Shown here piece after piece: positions 1 to 11,011 of a stretch of 64,000 nt of DNA. The position numbers were made by a program, and so were the translations under genes. The DNA comes from Coptis chinensis (taxonomy: Eukaryota; Streptophyta; Magnoliopsida; Ranunculales; Ranunculaceae), in NCBI GenBank assembly GCA_015680905.1, contig CM027383.1, positions 88,445,001 through 88,509,000 of the forward strand, written 5' to 3'. The notes under the pieces are model-generated. The model did not search any database. It was not told the DNA's origin and saw only the letters and a program-made list of their open reading frames with translations. Numbering within the stretch: position 1 is the stretch's first letter; the number at the start of each line of letters is the position of its first letter.

Positions 1-24
1 AAAGGCAGGATTAAATTTTATTAC

Positions 25-349
25 TTAAGTATTTTCTTGTATGACATGAAATAAAGAATTATAATGATCACTATTAAATTGGACATGGGTGCAAGTAATT
101 CCCTTTTCATCTTTGTGAGCCTCAAGGCATTTGTCCCATAATACATTACATCTTCTCATGAGACTGCCTCTATTGATGTTCCGCCCTTCAAACTTAGCTT
201 TATTTCTCATCTCCCATATCTCATGAAGCATTATGAGTGGCTAACACTTCCTTTTCTGCTATGTCAGGATCCTTACTATTATGCCATGCTAGGAATGTGT
301 CCAACCAACCTCTCACACTATTCGGACTCATAACTTCTATGTGTATGCC
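25..349 (-). pseudogene. LINE (non-LTR retrotransposon) ORF2 remnant, downstream part
   Basis: The minus strand encodes a segment with W-L-D-T-F-L-A-W-H and, further on, H-E-I-W-E-M-R-N-K-A-K-F. This pattern follows the zinc-finger-like end of plant LINE reverse transcriptases, just before an RNase H-like tail. Two overlapping frames (221-478 and 25-231) are needed, so there is at least one frameshift. The upstream part of the same ORF lies at 6580-7164. The two pieces are separated by element A, and the 5 bp CAAAT is duplicated at the break (350-354 and 6575-6579). Joining across one CAAAT gives a continuous, plausible LINE segment apart from a one-base frame change. It is a dead fossil, and the oldest layer of the left part of the window. 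Confidence 0.7.
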
Positions 350-354
350 CAAAT

Positions 355-1789
355 TGGATGCAAACTGATAACCCGTAAAAACACAACTAGATTTCTCTAA
401 CTTTATTATTACGTTATCAATTATTTTATTTTCTACTCTCACATATATATTTATGCAATATATAGAGTACGTAATCATTCCACTTTTAATCTGTCAAGAC
501 TAAATATAATCTAATTAATCAAACACAAGGAAATAATGGTGAAAGCAATAATTATGGATGTGAATTTTTACTATGAGATAATACTATCAATTGATCTTAT
601 AGTAATATTAACTAAAGTAATTATTTATAGATGAATCAAATATGGACAAAACTAGAGAGAGATTGAAATCCACTTTTAATTTCTTAATATGTTAGCATAG
701 ATTTGTATAGAAAATCCTAGTCTAGATATTCTCACACAAAGTAAAAATATAAAGACTAGACCTTTAATGATCCCTAATTACTTTATACTATCTCTAGTCA
801 TAAACTAATTAGCATGAGAGAAAGCTTGGTCCCATTCTCATGGCAAACTCACTATTCTCTAGTTTAGGTTAAACTCTTCTTATATCTAAGTCAAGAAAAA
901 CCTAAACTTAAAATCCTAAACAACAAATCTATACTAACAAATTAAGTCCTCTCAAAGCTTCATTCAAACTCCCTCTAATGGGAGTTTAGCTTTGATTCAT
1001 GGGACTATCATAAACAAAAGAATGAAAAGAAGACATAATAGAAAGAGAAGCAATTAAATTAAATAATAATAATAACTTGAAGGTATTTTAATAGAAGTTT
1101 TTTGGAGGTTACAATTATAAACCCTAATTACTTAAATTATACTAAAAGGGGGAGAGAGAGAGAGAACCCTAATTTACAACTAAACTAAAGAAGGGAGTAG
1201 CCAAGTTTTGTTTAGCCTTAACCCTCTTTATATAGGAGAGGGTTAGGTTTACAATTTCGTGCATGGGCTTTGGAGCTATGTTTTGGGCCATTAAATCAAG
1301 CCCAAAGCCTAATTACTTAAGTCTAAAAAGGGTTTTTCTATTAGAAATTATTGCAATAGCCTTTTCATCCACTTTTACTCCTTTGATTAGATCAAGACTT
1401 GCACCATTAGAAATCGCTTTTCGAGCCAGTCGTTTTGACATATAGTAGGCTCAATTTCGAGGTCTGAGTCCAAAGATATGGCCTGCGAAAGTTCTGTTGA
1501 CTTTTATGCTCTATTTATGCCCGCGTTGACTTTGACTTTTCAGCTTTGATTGGGCTTTAAAAAGGCTTTTTTCTTCTTGAAACTTGGGCTTTAATCATAG
1601 AACTTCTTAGCAACCAACCTTTGCTCCTTTCTCTTGCAAAGTGACATATTTCTTCACATATTTAACTTCAATACCTAAAATACACAAAAATACGTAAATA
1701 GCACTAACTCTTATTTATTATACACATAATTATATTGGTCTAAATGTAATATTATTAAGGGTTTAAAACTATAGTTTTTGCTCTTATCA
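355..1789 (-). repeat. 3' LTR of element A
   Basis: A 1,435-bp LTR. In element sense it begins TGATAAGAGC at 1789 and ends ...CA at 355, directly beside the CAAAT target duplication. Its first 400 bp (1380-1789) match the 5' LTR remnant at 6170-6574. Its overall sequence matches the LTRs of B (20004-21318) and E (59023-60429), including the block around 1199-1300 with the TATA box. Confidence 0.85.
1226..1236 (-). promoter_or_regulatory. TATA box in the LTR of element A
   Basis: The minus strand reads CCTATATAAAG, a good plant TATA box in the element's own transcription sense. B has the same block at 20769-20780. In the 3' LTR it would drive outward transcription towards position 1. Confidence 0.55.
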
Positions 1790-1803
1790 AACCACCCCCA
1801 AAT
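1790..1803 (-). other. Polypurine tract of element A
   Basis: Immediately before the 3' LTR the minus strand reads TTTGGGGGTGGTT, the expected plus-strand priming site. Just before it lies a GAGGACAAGC motif that recurs at other internal places in the A, B and E tails. Confidence 0.7.
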
Positions 1804-3738
1804 AGCATTTTGCTTGTCCTCAAACAAATATGAGAAATTAAAATAAGTGACAAAAAATAGAGTTCTAACTAATCTCGTTTCACTGAGTGAGATTGCATTG
1901 ACCATATGCAATAAGGCCTTAAACCACTAGGAATTCCCTAGTGGACGAGTTATAGCCTTGTGAGAGTTTTCCAGAGAAAGTACTCACAAACGTAATCTAT
2001 ACTACAACGACTAAGAAATAAAATTATTGTTTCCTTATTTATTCTCAGATATCTACACATCTCACTAGCAATGAATACAGAATAATCAATTTGAAACCTA
2101 AACTAATACGTGCATAATAATCAATCATCTACGGATAAACATATATATAATGAACTATGCTATGAAATACAATAACAGGTCCATTTCTGAAACTTTAGAA
2201 TAACGTCCTTAAGTAGGTCTTCACATATATGTCAAGACAAAAATACTCTGATTTTTCCACTCAAGTTTCGCTCACTCCAATACACAATGGGCACACTTTA
2301 TCTTACAAACTCAATGATGTACAAGGAAGCTGAAGTCGATCAAACATATCTGCCACTTACTATCACACTAACCTATTCCTAATTGAGCTAGAGGTCTTTA
2401 TTAGGTGTTACGGGAATTAGGTGATGGTTTAAGAATGAAGAAAATGGATATTCAAAAGGACAAGTTTTAGATAATAAGATCTTCAAAATATGTAACTAGA
2501 GAAAACTTTGTTCTTACTTTGCTTCTACACTTTGTTTCCATCCTTAGCTTTTTTTTTTTTTTTGGCTTTTGGTTTTTGACTCATTTGATTATGTTTTTTT
2601 TGAGTTCTAACTTTTTATTTTATTTATTTATTTTCTTTTGATGGAAACTTTCTTTTCTTTTCTTATTTGAAGCAACTAACAAATTCTTGGTTTTCCACAG
2701 GTCGTTTTCTTTTCTTTTTATTTCAACTCTATTCTCAGACTCATTCAAAGTAGGTAGGCTAATTTTTATTTTGTTTTGTTTCTTATAAAAGGGTAAAAGA
2801 TTTGCAGTTTATGAAAATGCTAAAGAAAAGCTTAGAGGGGCGACTAGCGGAAAAAATTTCATGTAAGTTTGAAATTCTAGCTATATCAATCCAAAAAGGA
2901 CCTAAATTCTCGCTTAGGATATGATATAGTGATCAAGCAAGTGGACGTGTGATTTCTCTATTCGGAATTTACTTCTCTCTTGTGTCATTACTCAAATATT
3001 TCACTCATAAGGCTTTTAGGCTATATTCTCACAGATTTTGTAGAATAAGAATACAAGCATAGATTTCAGAAACTTACTGCCAATACAAACATAGATGCTC
3101 ATGCAATATACTTATAAAAAGATGCAATGAATATTATCTACATATTAACCTAAGTTTCTAAAAACTATTCTAATTTAAGAGCTAACGTGAAACTTCTAGA
3201 CTACTATCATCACAAAAAAAGAAACAATACCAATATTCCTAAGTGCATAGTATAAATACTTTTTATTTATATTTTTTTTAATATTTTATAAAGAAAAATG
3301 TGTAATTTACATCCTAAAAATGCCTAATTTTTGCAAATATTTCTATCCCACCTCCAAACAATCGAACGCTTTGTCCTCAAAGTGTAAAGAGATAAGAAAA
3401 TAATGTACCATAGAAACGTAGTAAAAATTGGCAGTACCTGTAACAGAAATATTATAAAGATAATATGATAACATGAAGCACAATTAAATTATTACGTACT
3501 AACTAACACAAATTCTACTGGAGTAAACATGACAGGCAAAGGGTGGCAAAAAGATTTGAAATGAAATACCAAAATACGCCACCCCCAAACAAAATTTGAA
3601 AACTATTTTTCAGTTTGAAATTTTTTGTGGCATATACTTCAGAAAGGTGATATGTTACAAAAATTATATGGGTCTTTTAAAGTCAGATTCCTTAAACTTA
3701 ATGCGATATATATGTATTAACATGCAGTTTACCATATA
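1804..3738 (-). other. Non-coding tail of element A between coding region and 3' LTR
   Basis: About 1.9 kb with no credible ORF. It is shared in order with B (21332-24300, minus the CACTA insert) and E (60444-62300). A T-rich block on the plus strand (2545-2720, A-rich in element sense) is conserved in all three. Extra purine-tract-like motifs sit near 3345-3385 and 3575-3600. A long untranslated 3' stretch is usual for Athila elements. Confidence 0.7.
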
Positions 3739-4430
3739 TCAATAATCTAAATAATTATGTATTAACATGGATGGATTTGGAAAATACGTGGGATGTGGAT
3801 AAGTTTTAGAAGGATGGAATGGAAAAAATGAAAGTGTGGGTTTAGCACAAAACTTATTGGTGGCTTGGGTTGGTATTATCACACATCTGAAAAGGAAGAT
3901 AGCAGGTGGCTCGTTAGGTAGTTCTTGAGTGGGTGGATCATCACAGGCTCTTAGAAACTCATCAAATTCTTCATCTAAGTTGTTCGCATCCACATAATTA
4001 TGGTATTCATCTCCATCTTTGAGGAATTCATCTATCACATCTATTGTGAGATTTACTCCATCATATCTCTCATAGGGTCGGAAGGCAGGGTGGAAAATTC
4101 TTTCTCTATTTCAGTACTGTTCAAGGAGTCAAAATTGTGATTTTTTTCTTCTTCCATAAGAGGGGTATCTACTAGTGTGGGGACGAGATCGTTGGAAGCA
4201 TTAATGTGATATACAAAACTCTCAATTGACTTCACTTCTTCTATAAGCAAACCTAGTTGTCCTTTTTTTTTGTCTAAATATATTAACTTCCATAGAAAGA
4301 TTTCCAAAAGAAAGAGTTATTGAGCCATCCTGACAATTGATTTGTGCATTGGCGGTTGCCAAGAAAGGACTCCCTAAGATGATGGGAATGGAATCATGAG
4401 CAACTTCTGTGTCGAGAATAACGAAGTCGG
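3739..4430 (-). pseudogene. Element A: protease-to-RT linker, RT deleted
   Basis: The minus frames 4053-4307 and 3739-4038 continue the polyprotein after the protease with acidic stretches such as D-E-E-F-D-E-F-L. That is the poorly conserved linker normally followed by RT. After about 3860 the frame runs into non-coding sequence, and no RT motif follows. Comparison with B and F, where RT follows at this point, suggests a deletion removed RT, RNase H and integrase. Confidence 0.6.
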
Positions 4431-5366
4431 TTAGATAGTATAGTAAAAGTCTTGAACTTTAACGAGAATATTTTCAACTACGCCCTTGGGGTTAATAGAA
4501 CGATCGGTTAACTGTAAAGTCATTTTGGTTGGTTGAAATTTTGTTAGACCTAGTTGTTTATATAAATAAAAAGGCAGTAAGTTAACACTCACCCCCAGGT
4601 CTAATAGAGCAGTTGTTATGAAGTAATCCCCTAAGGTGCATTGTACAGTAGGACGACCAGGGTCTTTGTACTTAATAATTCTGTTATGTTTAGATAAATA
4701 GGGATATTGTTTAATTAAGAAGGCTTCGTTGGGTATATTGGTTTTCCTCTTCTTAGTGCACAACTCTTTTAGAAACTTAGCATGTCCAGGTAGACTTTTT
4801 ATAGTATCTAGAAAAGGTAGGTTTATATTCAGATTTTTAAATATTTCCCTAATCTCATCAAAATTCTCGTCCTTTTTAGACACAATTAGTCTATGGGGAT
4901 ATGGTGGTTTATCTCTATATTTAGCATGAGGGTCAAAAGTATTATTAGTCTTGGCCTTATCTTTAGCCGTTTGCCATCTAGGTGTCCATATTGGAACCTC
5001 TACAGGTGTAGGATCATCAATTTCTATGGTGGTATTTAGTAAGGTTGTACCTTTTGGTTGTGGTTGGATTGAAACTTCTACAGTTGTAGGGTCTTCAGTT
5101 TCTATGAAAGTATTCGGTATGGTTTCAAATTCAGCTTCCGTTTGCGGGCGATCTTTAGGCATAGTTACGTTGTTATCAACTACTCTCCCTGAACGAAGAT
5201 TAGTGACTGTCTGTAGGTCCCCTGGGGTTATATTACCATTACACTGAATACTGTTAATTTCGAAGGCGGTGTTTGTTGACTTAGGATTAGGCATTGCTTG
5301 ACTTGGAAACACGCCTGTTTGGTTATTATTATGGTTAGGAGACATGTCAATAACCTTTTGGCACAA
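4431..5366 (-). pseudogene. Element A: C-terminal gag plus aspartic protease (Athila type)
   Basis: A 311-codon open frame. Its first part has low-complexity, Thr/Pro-rich sequence with a tandemly repeated E-D-P-T-x-V-E-V segment. A conserved pre-protease block follows (around A-K-F-L-K-E-L near residue 190). Then comes the protease with active-site D-L-G (plus 4592-4602) followed by V-S-V-N-L-L-P, and a flap-like T-L-Q-L-T-D-R-S. D-L-G in place of D-T/S-G is usual in Athila. The frame ends in a stop shortly after the flap. In element F the same order is found at 43270-44170. It would process the gag-pol polyprotein inside virus-like particles. It is not functional as a unit because the upstream gag is in broken frames. 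Confidence 0.8.
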
Positions 5367-5369
5367 AGA

Positions 5370-6100
5370 CTACATCATTTGCATCGTTTGTTGCATCATT
5401 TTAGAGTTTTGATCATGCTGATCTTTCATTAAGTTGGAGTTTTGTTGCATAATTTGATTTTGTTTTTCCAACAAGGTCACTACTACTTCGTTTGTAGATG
5501 GTTGAACTGAAATTAAGGCTTGTTGAGCGTTCATGTATGGATGTTGATAGTTCTGGGTCATGGGCACTAAACCTCTATTCTAGTCACCTAAGTTTCTTTA
5601 TCCTTGATGTTAAGTTAACTGGTTGAATTGTGATGGTTGTGGTGGTGGTTGTGCATAGACAAGAGGACAATAGAAGTCAGAATGCTCAAGACTGAAATAG
5701 ACATTACAACGAGTAAAGTAATGTTCATGACTAGAGTAGGCTATTGTTGAACAGATAGGACATCTACCTTTTTGGTGAGGGAATCGATAAGAGTTTTAAG
5801 CTCGGGATCATGTTTAACTTCAAAAGAAGAAGGAGAGGAGCGGGAAGAGTCGTGACCTCCCCAATTGTTGTTTATCTTAGATTGATCTTCTAAGAATTTA
5901 TAAGCCTCCAAGGTTCCTTTACTAAGAAAACTACCCCTAGTCATGATATCTAGAACCTCCTTATGACGATGTAAAAGCCCCTTGAAGAAGGCACGAACAA
6001 GTGTGTCTTTCGTAAGATTATGATGCGGGCATTCAATGAGAAGATCAGTGAAATGATTCCAGGCCTCAGAAAAGACACACTTTTCTCGTCCAGTCAGAGG
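5370..6100 (-). pseudogene. Element A: gag fragment (retrotransposon gag domain, C-terminal half)
   Basis: The minus frames match the second half of the gag of F: a block ending L-E-A-Y-K-F-L-E-D-Q in A corresponds to E-A-Y-N-F-L-E-N-L in F (42530-42570). A Gln/Asn/Met-rich tail follows (5370-5567). The N-terminal half of gag is absent, because the frame runs into the foldback at 6090-6178 and then into LTR. In-frame stops separate 5741-5944 from 5370-5567. No CCHC knuckle could be recognised. Confidence 0.7.
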
Positions 6101-6178
6101 AGTAAAAGTGAAACGATTCCAGTTAGAGGAGTAAAAGTGAGTCAGGACTGGAATTGTTTCACTTTTAATCCTCTATTG
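6090..6178. repeat. Foldback junction between gag and truncated 5' LTR of element A
   Basis: Two imperfect inverted arms (6095-6122 and 6148-6174; about 27 bp, few mismatches) flank a direct copy of the first arm's start (CCAGT[C/T]AGAGGAGTAAAAG at 6090 and 6119). On one side the sequence is gag, on the other LTR. The pattern suggests template switching or end-joining when the 5' leader was lost. Confidence 0.7.
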
Positions 6179-6574
6179 GATTAAGGCATGAACCATTAGA
6201 AATCTCTTTCCGAGTCAGTCGTTTTAACATATAGTAGGCCCAATTCCGAGGTCTGAGTCCAAAGATACGGCCTGCGAAAGTTCTGTTGACTTTTATGCTC
6301 TATTTCTGCCTGTGTTGACTTTAACTTTTCAGCTTTGACTAGGTTTTAAAAAAGCTTTTTCTTCTTAAAACTTGTGCTTTAATCATAGAACTTCTTAGCA
6401 ACCAACCTTTGCTCCTTTCTCTTGCAAAAGTGATATATTTCTTCACATATTTAACTCCAATACCTGAAATACACAAAAACACATAAACAGTACTAACTCT
6501 TATTTATTATACACATAATTGGTCTAAATGTAATATTATTAAGGGGTTAAAACTACAATTTTGGGCTCTTATCA
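6170..6574 (-). repeat. 5' LTR remnant of element A
   Basis: About 405 bp matching 1379-1789 of the 3' LTR, beginning TGATAAGAGCCC at 6574 in element sense. The inner 1 kb, including the TATA box, plus the primer-binding site, is missing, so this LTR could not have driven transcription after the deletion. Confidence 0.85.
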
Positions 6575-6579
6575 CAAAT

Positions 6580-7164
6580 CATATGGATTTTATCCATCCG
6601 CACATGGAAAAGATATGGAGAGGGGTTTCTTGATCAGTCCAACAAAAAGGACAAGAGAAATACCCCTTGACATACCTACTTGCTAACAGATCTTCTGTAG
6701 GAAGGATATGCATATATAACTTCCATAGAAGATTTTGGTAACTAGCAGGTACCTTAGCTTACTAGATATGTTTGATGGTTATACTGTTAAAGGATGAGGG
6801 CTGACCCACCCAGTCATCCCTAGTCAGTAGGTGATAAGCAGATTTTACAGTCAAGTTACCATTCCTAGTACCCACCCATTTTATAGTGTCTTTGGTTAGG
6901 GTAAGAAGTCTGATTTCCACTTGTCTAATGAGCTTACTAACTTGATATGGGAACAACTACTCAATTTTGTTGAAATCCCATCCACTGCCATCACCAAACA
7001 TAAGATCTGAGACTTTGAGATCTTCATATTCCATACTAGATGGAACTAGATCTTTTAGAGAAGCTAGTAAAACATTGATCAGGAGCCAAGGTTGATGTAT
7101 AGCTTTTACCTCCTTTGCCTGTGACAATATTCCAAATCATATTTGGTATAATGCAAAGCCCTAC
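6580..7164 (-). pseudogene. LINE remnant with zinc-finger-like (zf-RVT) region
   Basis: The minus strand encodes W-V-G-T-R-N-G-N-L-T-V-K-S-A-Y-H (6762-6956) and then, in a shifted frame, a C-P-F-C...E-T-P-L-H-I-F...C pattern near 6600-6680. Both are hallmarks of the region after RT in plant LINE ORF2 proteins. The downstream continuation is at 25-349, beyond element A. The upstream RT domain is not visible, because Tat element D takes over at about 7170. Several stops make it a pseudogene. Confidence 0.75.
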
Positions 7165-7169
7165 TTGGT

Positions 7170-7702
7170 TGTAAAGGTTATATTTTGTCTAATCTTACTG
7201 GAGTAGGTAATTTGGGGGAGATGGATCAGTTAATTGGTTTTGACCGAGTTCGTGAGGACGAACTGCCTACATATCAAGTTCTCCTCTCTCTGGGGGGCAA
7301 CTTGAATCAGGTCAAATGTAGTTCGTCCTCTTCTTTATATAGGCAAAGATGCCCGCACTTCCTTGTCTCACGCGTCAGGTTAAGTTCTAGACTTGATGAC
7401 ATTTAATGAGCCATGAAGGCGTCATGCAGTGGATTAATGGTGTGAGTATCTGAAGCTCCGGTCTTTAAGGTGACAGCCAGGCTATACGTTACTAGTTGTT
7501 GTGGTGCTGGCTGATGTGAGCGTTCTGGACACCTATCATTCTGGATATGGTCGTTCTAGGAGCAGAACGTTCTAGTGCTGATGAGGTCGCTTGGCTTGTA
7601 TGAGCTGATCATAAGTGAGTTGGACGTATGGATGAGTGTGGTCATCTTGTTGTGCTAGACACGTGCTTAATATACATTGGTTGTGTATATTACTCCCTCA
7701 CA
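7170..7702 (-). repeat. 3' LTR of element D (approximate left edge)
   Basis: About 533 bp. The right edge is well supported: the plus strand ends ...CTCCCTCACA at 7702, and next to it comes CAGCCCCCTCTC, whose complement is a polypurine tract, just as in C (9023-9036) and H (49460-49474). The left edge, TGTAAAGG at 7170, is chosen because LINE sequence ends there. A minus-sense TATA box (CTATATAAAG) sits at 7334-7342. Confidence 0.6.
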
Positions 7703-8072
7703 CAGCCCCCTCTCAGCAGGTCGTTTGTTTGTTTTTGTAGCGATCTGGTGAGAGATTTAAATTGGCACGTGGGACGGCTGATTTTAAAAGTTGCTACTAA
7801 ACCACCTCATTTTATGGGGATATGTGGCACGCTAGGGCTAAATAAAATTATTACACTTCTTTAGGAAACGAACCGGTGGCTTTCGATATACACCTGGAGA
7901 ACTGAGGGTTTCATCACATTACTTCTTACTGAGAACAAGAGTGTAATGTTACTTTCTTTTCTGTCATTTTTGTTTTGCAATTTCTTTATGCCATTTTGCT
8001 TTTTTCTGTTAGGTTGTGAGGTCATTTGTAGTTGTTTGGTTATTGTTGGTAACTTGTTAAAGAAGAGGAAGT
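7703..8072. other. Polypurine tract and leader between LTR and antisense ORF of D
   Basis: It begins with the complement of the polypurine tract (7703-7715). The rest is non-coding and about as long as the matching stretch in C (9023-9371). It is the likely leader of the antisense ORF on the plus strand. Confidence 0.5.
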
Positions 8073-8348
8073 ATGTTTGATTCAGATGATACTCGATCTT
8101 ATGAGATTTGAGAGGTTTCACTGAGTGAGGAGATAGAGGAGGTTGATTTTGAATCTGTGGTCGCAGTGGCGAGCAGTTCTAGTGCATCATCCTCTAGTGG
8201 GTTGCCTCCTAGAGTAGTAGACAGGCGAGCTCTGAAAAGCTTTTGTGATTTGACGCGTGCTTATGATATTCGTGTAAGTGATCTGGAGATTCACGAACTG
8301 GGTGAGGATGCTGACGTTTTTAGTAACGCGTTTGTCCCCCGTGACTAT
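8073..8348 (+). pseudogene. Element D antisense ORF (aORF), 5' part
   Basis: A plus-strand ORF opposite to pol. From the ATG at 8073 it reads through an acidic N-terminus with one in-frame TGA near 8110, a Ser run, and a region ending F-V-P-R-D-Y. Element C interrupts it, and it continues in frame at 19463. The protein resembles the plant 'putative gypsy type transposon' family (Pfam Transposase_28, from memory), which is known as an antisense ORF of Retand-type Tat elements. Its function is unknown. The open frame that appears to extend to 8396 is read-through into the LTR of C. Confidence 0.65.
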
Positions 8349-9022
8349 TGTAGGAGAGTTTTTGAGTATCCCCTGATCTTCCTCTATGCCTTGTGATCCA
8401 AAAGCTTTGATTGAGTAGAGAAGGGATGAGATGATTGTGAGTTCAGAGTTGAACTGCCTAGCGGCTGCCTACGTATCTCCTTGTTTATTTAGGAAAATCA
8501 AACCCTATTTTGCGTAGTTCCTAAGAGCGAATCCCTATGGTTTATATAGGAAGAGCTATGAGAGTCCTAGGGTTAGGATTGTCCTCACCGCTTGTGAGTT
8601 CCCTTCCATTTTTGGACTCTGCCTTCCTATTAGGATTTCTCTCCTTATGGAAGTCTGAATCTAGACCATATCTTATGAGATGTAAGTTTCCTTGTTGATC
8701 ATAATGTCTCATCGTGTATGGAAATATTATATCTAAAAGGTAACTCCTAAGATATGTCATCACGATTTCTTCCTTATCATCAGAGATCGCCATCTTCAGT
8801 TTCCTTCTGTTTAAGAACTGTCTATATCAGTTCCTAACGACTTGGAGAACTATCATACTTAGAGGCGGTCAGCCACGCATGTCCACTAAACACTCGTGCT
8901 AAGCATGAGATCACTTATTCACAGAACTGGTCTGATGGTCCTTGTCTCATTCTGGACATCTACAGTCTTAGATTATTTCCCATACACTGTCATCTGTTTA
9001 ATGACTAGAAATCTCCCTTACA
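8349..9022 (-). repeat. 3' LTR of element C
   Basis: 674 bp. On the plus strand it starts TGTAGGAGAG and ends CTCCCTTACA, with short inverted ends typical of LTRs. It matches 18779-19462 and the split LTR of H. A minus-sense TATA box (CCTATATAAACC) is at 8539-8550. Confidence 0.92.
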
Positions 9023-9036
9023 GATGCCCCCTCTCG
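9023..9036 (-). other. Polypurine tract of element C
   Basis: The minus strand reads GAGAGGGGGCATC directly before the LTR. H has the same at 49460-49474. Confidence 0.75.
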
Positions 9037-9915
9037 TGCCATCTAGCACGTGGGCGCTTGAAGCGACACTACTTTTGGCGCAAGAATCTTTTACCTAAAT
9101 TGTTATTGGAACTGCTTATGTATCCAACTAATTAAGGCTCTAAAAAGACGGCCCGAACAGACATGCCATTTTCTAAAAAAGGTAATGATGGCAGTTCCAT
9201 CCCGGAAAGACGCAATGCTTGGGCTAATCGTAACCGTCCATCTTATCTATATATAAAAGATCTGGTAAGAGAACTCTCATTATCTCTTCTACTACTTTTT
9301 TATGCATACTAAACCTTTTGATCTCCCGTTAGGGTTTAACCAAAACTTGAAACTTTCTCTCTTTTCTGATCATGAATCCCAGCTGGTCACTTATAAACTT
9401 TGGAGATCTTTCTTCCCTGGAACTGATCCGAGAGAAATTTCACATTCCTGATGATATCAGCCTGGAGTAGGGGAGATTGTCAGATGAATTGACCTATAAA
9501 GAAGTGGCGCTTATCACCATTGGTTAACTCAGGGCCAAACTCACTCTTCCCCTACACCCACTATTAAGAGAGTGTCTGATTCACTTCAATCTTGCTCTTG
9601 GTCAAGCAGCACCTTTGTTCTATAGAACTATTATGTACTTTGCCATGTTGGCCAAGAGACATGGATTTGTTTTGAATCGCTGGGTTTTTGGGTACTTTTA
9701 TGAGGTCCAACATATTCGAGACCAATCCTACTACTACCTCATAACCAGAGACAAGAACTCTTCGATCGTCTTTTTTTAGGGGAAGTAGAGTGATGAAGGC
9801 TGGTCTGATCACCACCTTCGTGTGTTGGGTGGTGCATGGGATGTTCGTCCTTCTGATGCTGATTGTGAGCCAATGGGAATTCTTGTTCCCAGAAAACACA
9901 CCCATGCTCCAACCA

Positions 9916-9992
9916 GTAAGTCTACTTACTCAGGAACGTTGTAATTTAATATAAGAGTCTTTCGCCTGAATTTCTTTGTTAGTATTCCTTAG
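9916..9992 (+). other. Intron 1 of the element C antisense ORF
   Basis: Donor GTAAGT at 9916 and acceptor TTCCTTAG ending 9992; 77 nt, T-rich. The same intron is kept in H at 54100-54177 with the same border sequences, although the two copies differ in the body. Confidence 0.7.
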
Positions 9993-11011
9993 ATGACGCT
10001 TCCCCCTGGAATCAATTATCTGCTACTGATACTGCAATGGTGGACTTCATCAAGAAGATCCCCAAGAAACAGAGGATGCTTTGGGTGATAGTTCTTGATC
10101 CCACCCATCTTTTTGAATATTTCAATATGTCTGCTAAAAAACTTCTGGCTCTGTCCTTTGGCTTTTCCCATTTTGGGATAAATATTGTGAATTATTGGTG
10201 CATCGTACTTCCCCCTCCTATGGATCAGGATGCTGGACTTCTTCCTCCTCCAGTTCAGGACGAATCCTCCTTGATTACTAGAATAAGAGAAAATCGCAAG
10301 GAGAAGAGTTATGTAGCTACCTCTAGTGATGCTGCGACATCGAGCCCAGTTCAGGAGCTTGCTGTCAGTGATGATTATGTGATCACTGGTGGGAGAGGCC
10401 CTGAACTGCCTCATGAACTGCTAGCGGCTAGTAATTTTAAAAGGGAAGTGTGTGTGTCTAACCGTCATAAACTGAAGAGAGCTGCTCCTGCTTCTGCTTC
10501 TGATGTTGCTCCATCTGGCAAGAAAATGAAGTTTCGTCATCTATCTATTAATGAAGAAACACTTTTTAAGGTTCCTGTGACTATTCCCCGTTTTGGTTTT
10601 GAGAAAGTAGTTGTACCCCTAGCAGTTTCAGATCCCCCACAAGTTCTGGACAAACTAGTGACAATGTCCCTATGACTGTTAACCCTTCCCTCCCTAATAA
10701 TCGCAAGGGGAAGGGCATTGCTGAAACAACTGTTGTAACTGTCGCTCTCACTCCTCCTCAATTTAGTGATAGGAGGGGGGTGAGTGATGACATTCTCTTT
10801 TTGCCAAGATCACCCTATTCCCCTAATCATGAAGATGAGGCGTTAGGGACGAACTGATGAACTACTTGTTACCAACAAGCATTCTGTTAATGATGTTGAT
10901 ATCACACTTGGAGTTTTGGAAGTTGCGCGACTTCCTGTTGACAAGGCTGAAGCCAACATGGCGGGGAGCCTGGATCTGTCCTTTCATCAATCTGTTGTTC
11001 ACCTTGCTAAG

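Larger units (their letters stand above)
355..6574 (-). mobile_element. Element A: Athila-type LTR retrotransposon, gag-protease only, 5' LTR truncated
   Basis: A defective Ty3/gypsy Athila element read on the minus strand. It is bounded by TG...CA ends and a 5-bp duplication CAAAT (350-354 and 6575-6579). Order in element sense: 5' LTR remnant (6574-6170), gag (to about 5370), gag-protease (5366-4431), protease-RT linker (4307-3860), long non-coding tail (3860-1804), polypurine tract, and 3' LTR (1789-355). RT, RNase H and integrase are missing, lost by a deletion near 3740-3860. The primer-binding site and the rest of the 5' LTR are also gone, replaced by a foldback junction at about 6090-6178. 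It is therefore non-autonomous and cannot reverse-transcribe itself. Confidence 0.85.

Noticed and set aside
4951-5247. 98-codon plus-strand ORF opposite A gag-protease
   Set aside because: It mirrors the minus-strand coding region with repeated motifs; an antisense shadow.
8157-8396. ORF taken as a complete small gene
   Set aside because: It crosses the left border of element C at 8349; the true continuation is at 19463.
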